The notes beneath the pieces are model-generated. The model ran no database searches. It had not been told where the DNA came from and saw nothing but the letters and a program-made list of their open reading frames with translations. Positions 5,647-6,403 of a stretch of 6,403 nt of DNA are shown here, piece by piece. A program made the position numbers and the translations under genes. The stretch is from Campylobacterales bacterium (lineage in GTDB: Bacteria; Campylobacterota; Campylobacteria; Campylobacterales; JAADDG01): assembly GCA_027009865.1 (NCBI GenBank), contig JALVCR010000315.1, positions 1 to 6,403 of the forward strand, read 5' to 3'. Each line of letters starts with the position of its first letter. Positions within the stretch are counted from its first letter, which is position 1.

Positions 5647-6403
5647 ATCTCTTCCTTTGCCCTTTTTATCATCTCATTTAATTTCTCTTCGTAAAGTTTT
5701 GCCGTATCTTTATCTTTGGATTCAAATCTTGTAACCAAAACCGGAGTGGTATTGGAAGCTCTAACAAGCCCCCATCCATTTTCAAAAATCACTCTAAGCC
5801 CGTCAATTTCCACGATATCTTTAATTTTTGGGAAATCTTTTGGAGGATTTTTCAAAAGCTCTTTTAATTTTTCAATTATTCTAAATTTCTCCTCTTCAGT
5901 CGTTTTTACTTTTATCTCTTCTGTAGAGTAGGTTTTTGGAATCTTTTCTAATTCTCCCTCTAAATCGATTCCCTTTTTCAAAAGCTCCAAAACCCTAAAA
6001 GTAGCATATATCGCATCATCATACCCAAAATATCTGTCGTTAAAAAAGATATGGCCGCTAACTTCGGCGGCAAGATCGGCATTTAGCTCTTTTAGTTTTA
6101 CCTTAAGATTGCTATGGCCGGTTTTATACATATAGGCTTTGCCTATTTTATTTATCTCGTCATACATAACTTGAGAGCATTTAACTTCGCCTATTACGAT
6201 TGGATTTTCCATCCCTTTTGCAAAAAGCAAAGCAAGCTCGTCTCCCTTTATGTTTCTATTTTTTGTTAAAACGGCTATTCTATCGGCATCACCGTCATAA
6301 GCAAACCCTACATCCGCCCACTCTTTTAGCTCTTTTTTAATATCTTTTAGATTCTCCTCTATCGTGGGATCTGGATGATGGTTTGGGAAATTGCCGTCTG
6401 GCT
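5643..6403 (-). CDS. Phosphomannomutase/phosphoglucomutase, C-terminal 252 residues (5' end beyond window)
   Basis: The open frame runs uninterrupted to the window edge. The first visible residues, PDGNFPNHHPDPT, are characteristic of AlgC/ManB-type PMM/PGM, which interconvert hexose 6- and 1-phosphates for lipopolysaccharide, capsule or glycan sugar nucleotides. Next come the Mg2+-binding DGDADR about 35 residues in, KTGHSNLK, the sugar-specificity loop AEVSGHIFFNDR, and the C-terminal phosphate-binding RASNTTPVLVTRFE. The family is usually about 450-460 aa, so about 200 residues with the catalytic serine lie outside. An apparent start at TTG 6230 is internal to the gene and should not be used. 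The stop overlaps the pyrC start by 4 bp. ManB, AlgC and Pgm roles cannot be separated by sequence here, so no symbol is given. It belongs to the same superfamily as glmM in this operon. Confidence 0.95.
   Translation of the reverse strand, partial: PDGNFPNHHPDPTIEENLKDIKKELKEWADVGFAYDGDADRIAVLTKNRNIKGDELALLFAKGMENPIVIGEVKCSQVMYDEINKIGKAYMYKTGHSNLKVKLKELNADLAAEVSGHIFFNDRYFGYDDAIYATFRVLELLKKGIDLEGELEKIPKTYSTEEIKVKTTEEEKFRIIEKLKELLKNPPKDFPKIKDIVEIDGLRVIFENGWGLVRASNTTPVLVTRFESKDKDTAKLYEEKLNEMIKRAKEEI
5653..5657 (-). promoter_or_regulatory. Ribosome binding site of pyrC (supports the TTG start)
   Basis: AAGGA on the minus strand lies 6 nt before TTG at 5646-5644. No ATG is available nearby in frame, so this site fixes the non-ATG start. 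It lies inside the coding end of the upstream phosphohexomutase gene. Confidence 0.65.

Noticed and set aside
5716..5931. Plus-strand open frame of 71 codons inside the phosphohexomutase gene
   Set aside because: It is antisense to well-conserved PMM/PGM sequence and has a Ser/Phe-rich shadow composition with no family resemblance.
5643..6230. A short complete gene starting at TTG 6230
   Set aside because: The same frame continues upstream without a stop to the window edge and encodes PDGNFPNHHPDP and DGDADR, so 6230 is an internal codon.

Overview
This 6.4-kb window is AT-rich and every gene lies on the minus strand, so transcription runs from high to low coordinates. Protein style (Lys/Glu/Ile/Phe-rich), the glmM-lspA pair and the short N-terminus of the threonyl-tRNA synthetase suggest a Campylobacterota (former Epsilonproteobacteria) chromosome. 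The genus cannot be fixed from sequence alone. I see no insertion sequence, phage gene, CRISPR array or obvious foreign segment.

From 6403 down to 475 runs one very compact gene train. It begins with the 3' part of a phosphomannomutase/phosphoglucomutase gene, truncated at its 5' end by the window edge. Then come a class II dihydroorotase (pyrC), an OmpR-type response regulator, a small membrane histidine kinase, a 290-residue protein that looks like a degenerate YcgR/PilZ-type protein, phosphoglucosamine mutase (glmM) and lipoprotein signal peptidase (lspA). Successive junctions are a 4-bp overlap, an 11-bp overlap, a 23-bp overlap, a 2-bp gap, a 28-bp gap and an 8-bp overlap. The layout argues for one polycistronic transcript with much translational coupling. 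The main promoter must lie outside the window.

An AT-rich stem-loop sits on the lspA stop codon. It is followed by a 77-bp gap (398-474) holding a plausible promoter, then tRNA-Val(GAC) at 322-397. Only 23 bp after the tRNA comes the start of thrS, whose first 99 codons are in the window.

Functionally the train joins sugar-phosphate and envelope precursor genes (PMM/PGM, GlmM), lipoprotein maturation (LspA) and pyrimidine synthesis (PyrC) to a two-component system. The kinase has almost no extracytoplasmic sensor and no room for a HAMP domain. The most interesting part is the regulator-kinase-PilZ-like cassette between pyrC and glmM. Its signal and target genes are unknown, and an envelope-related role is only an inference from position.
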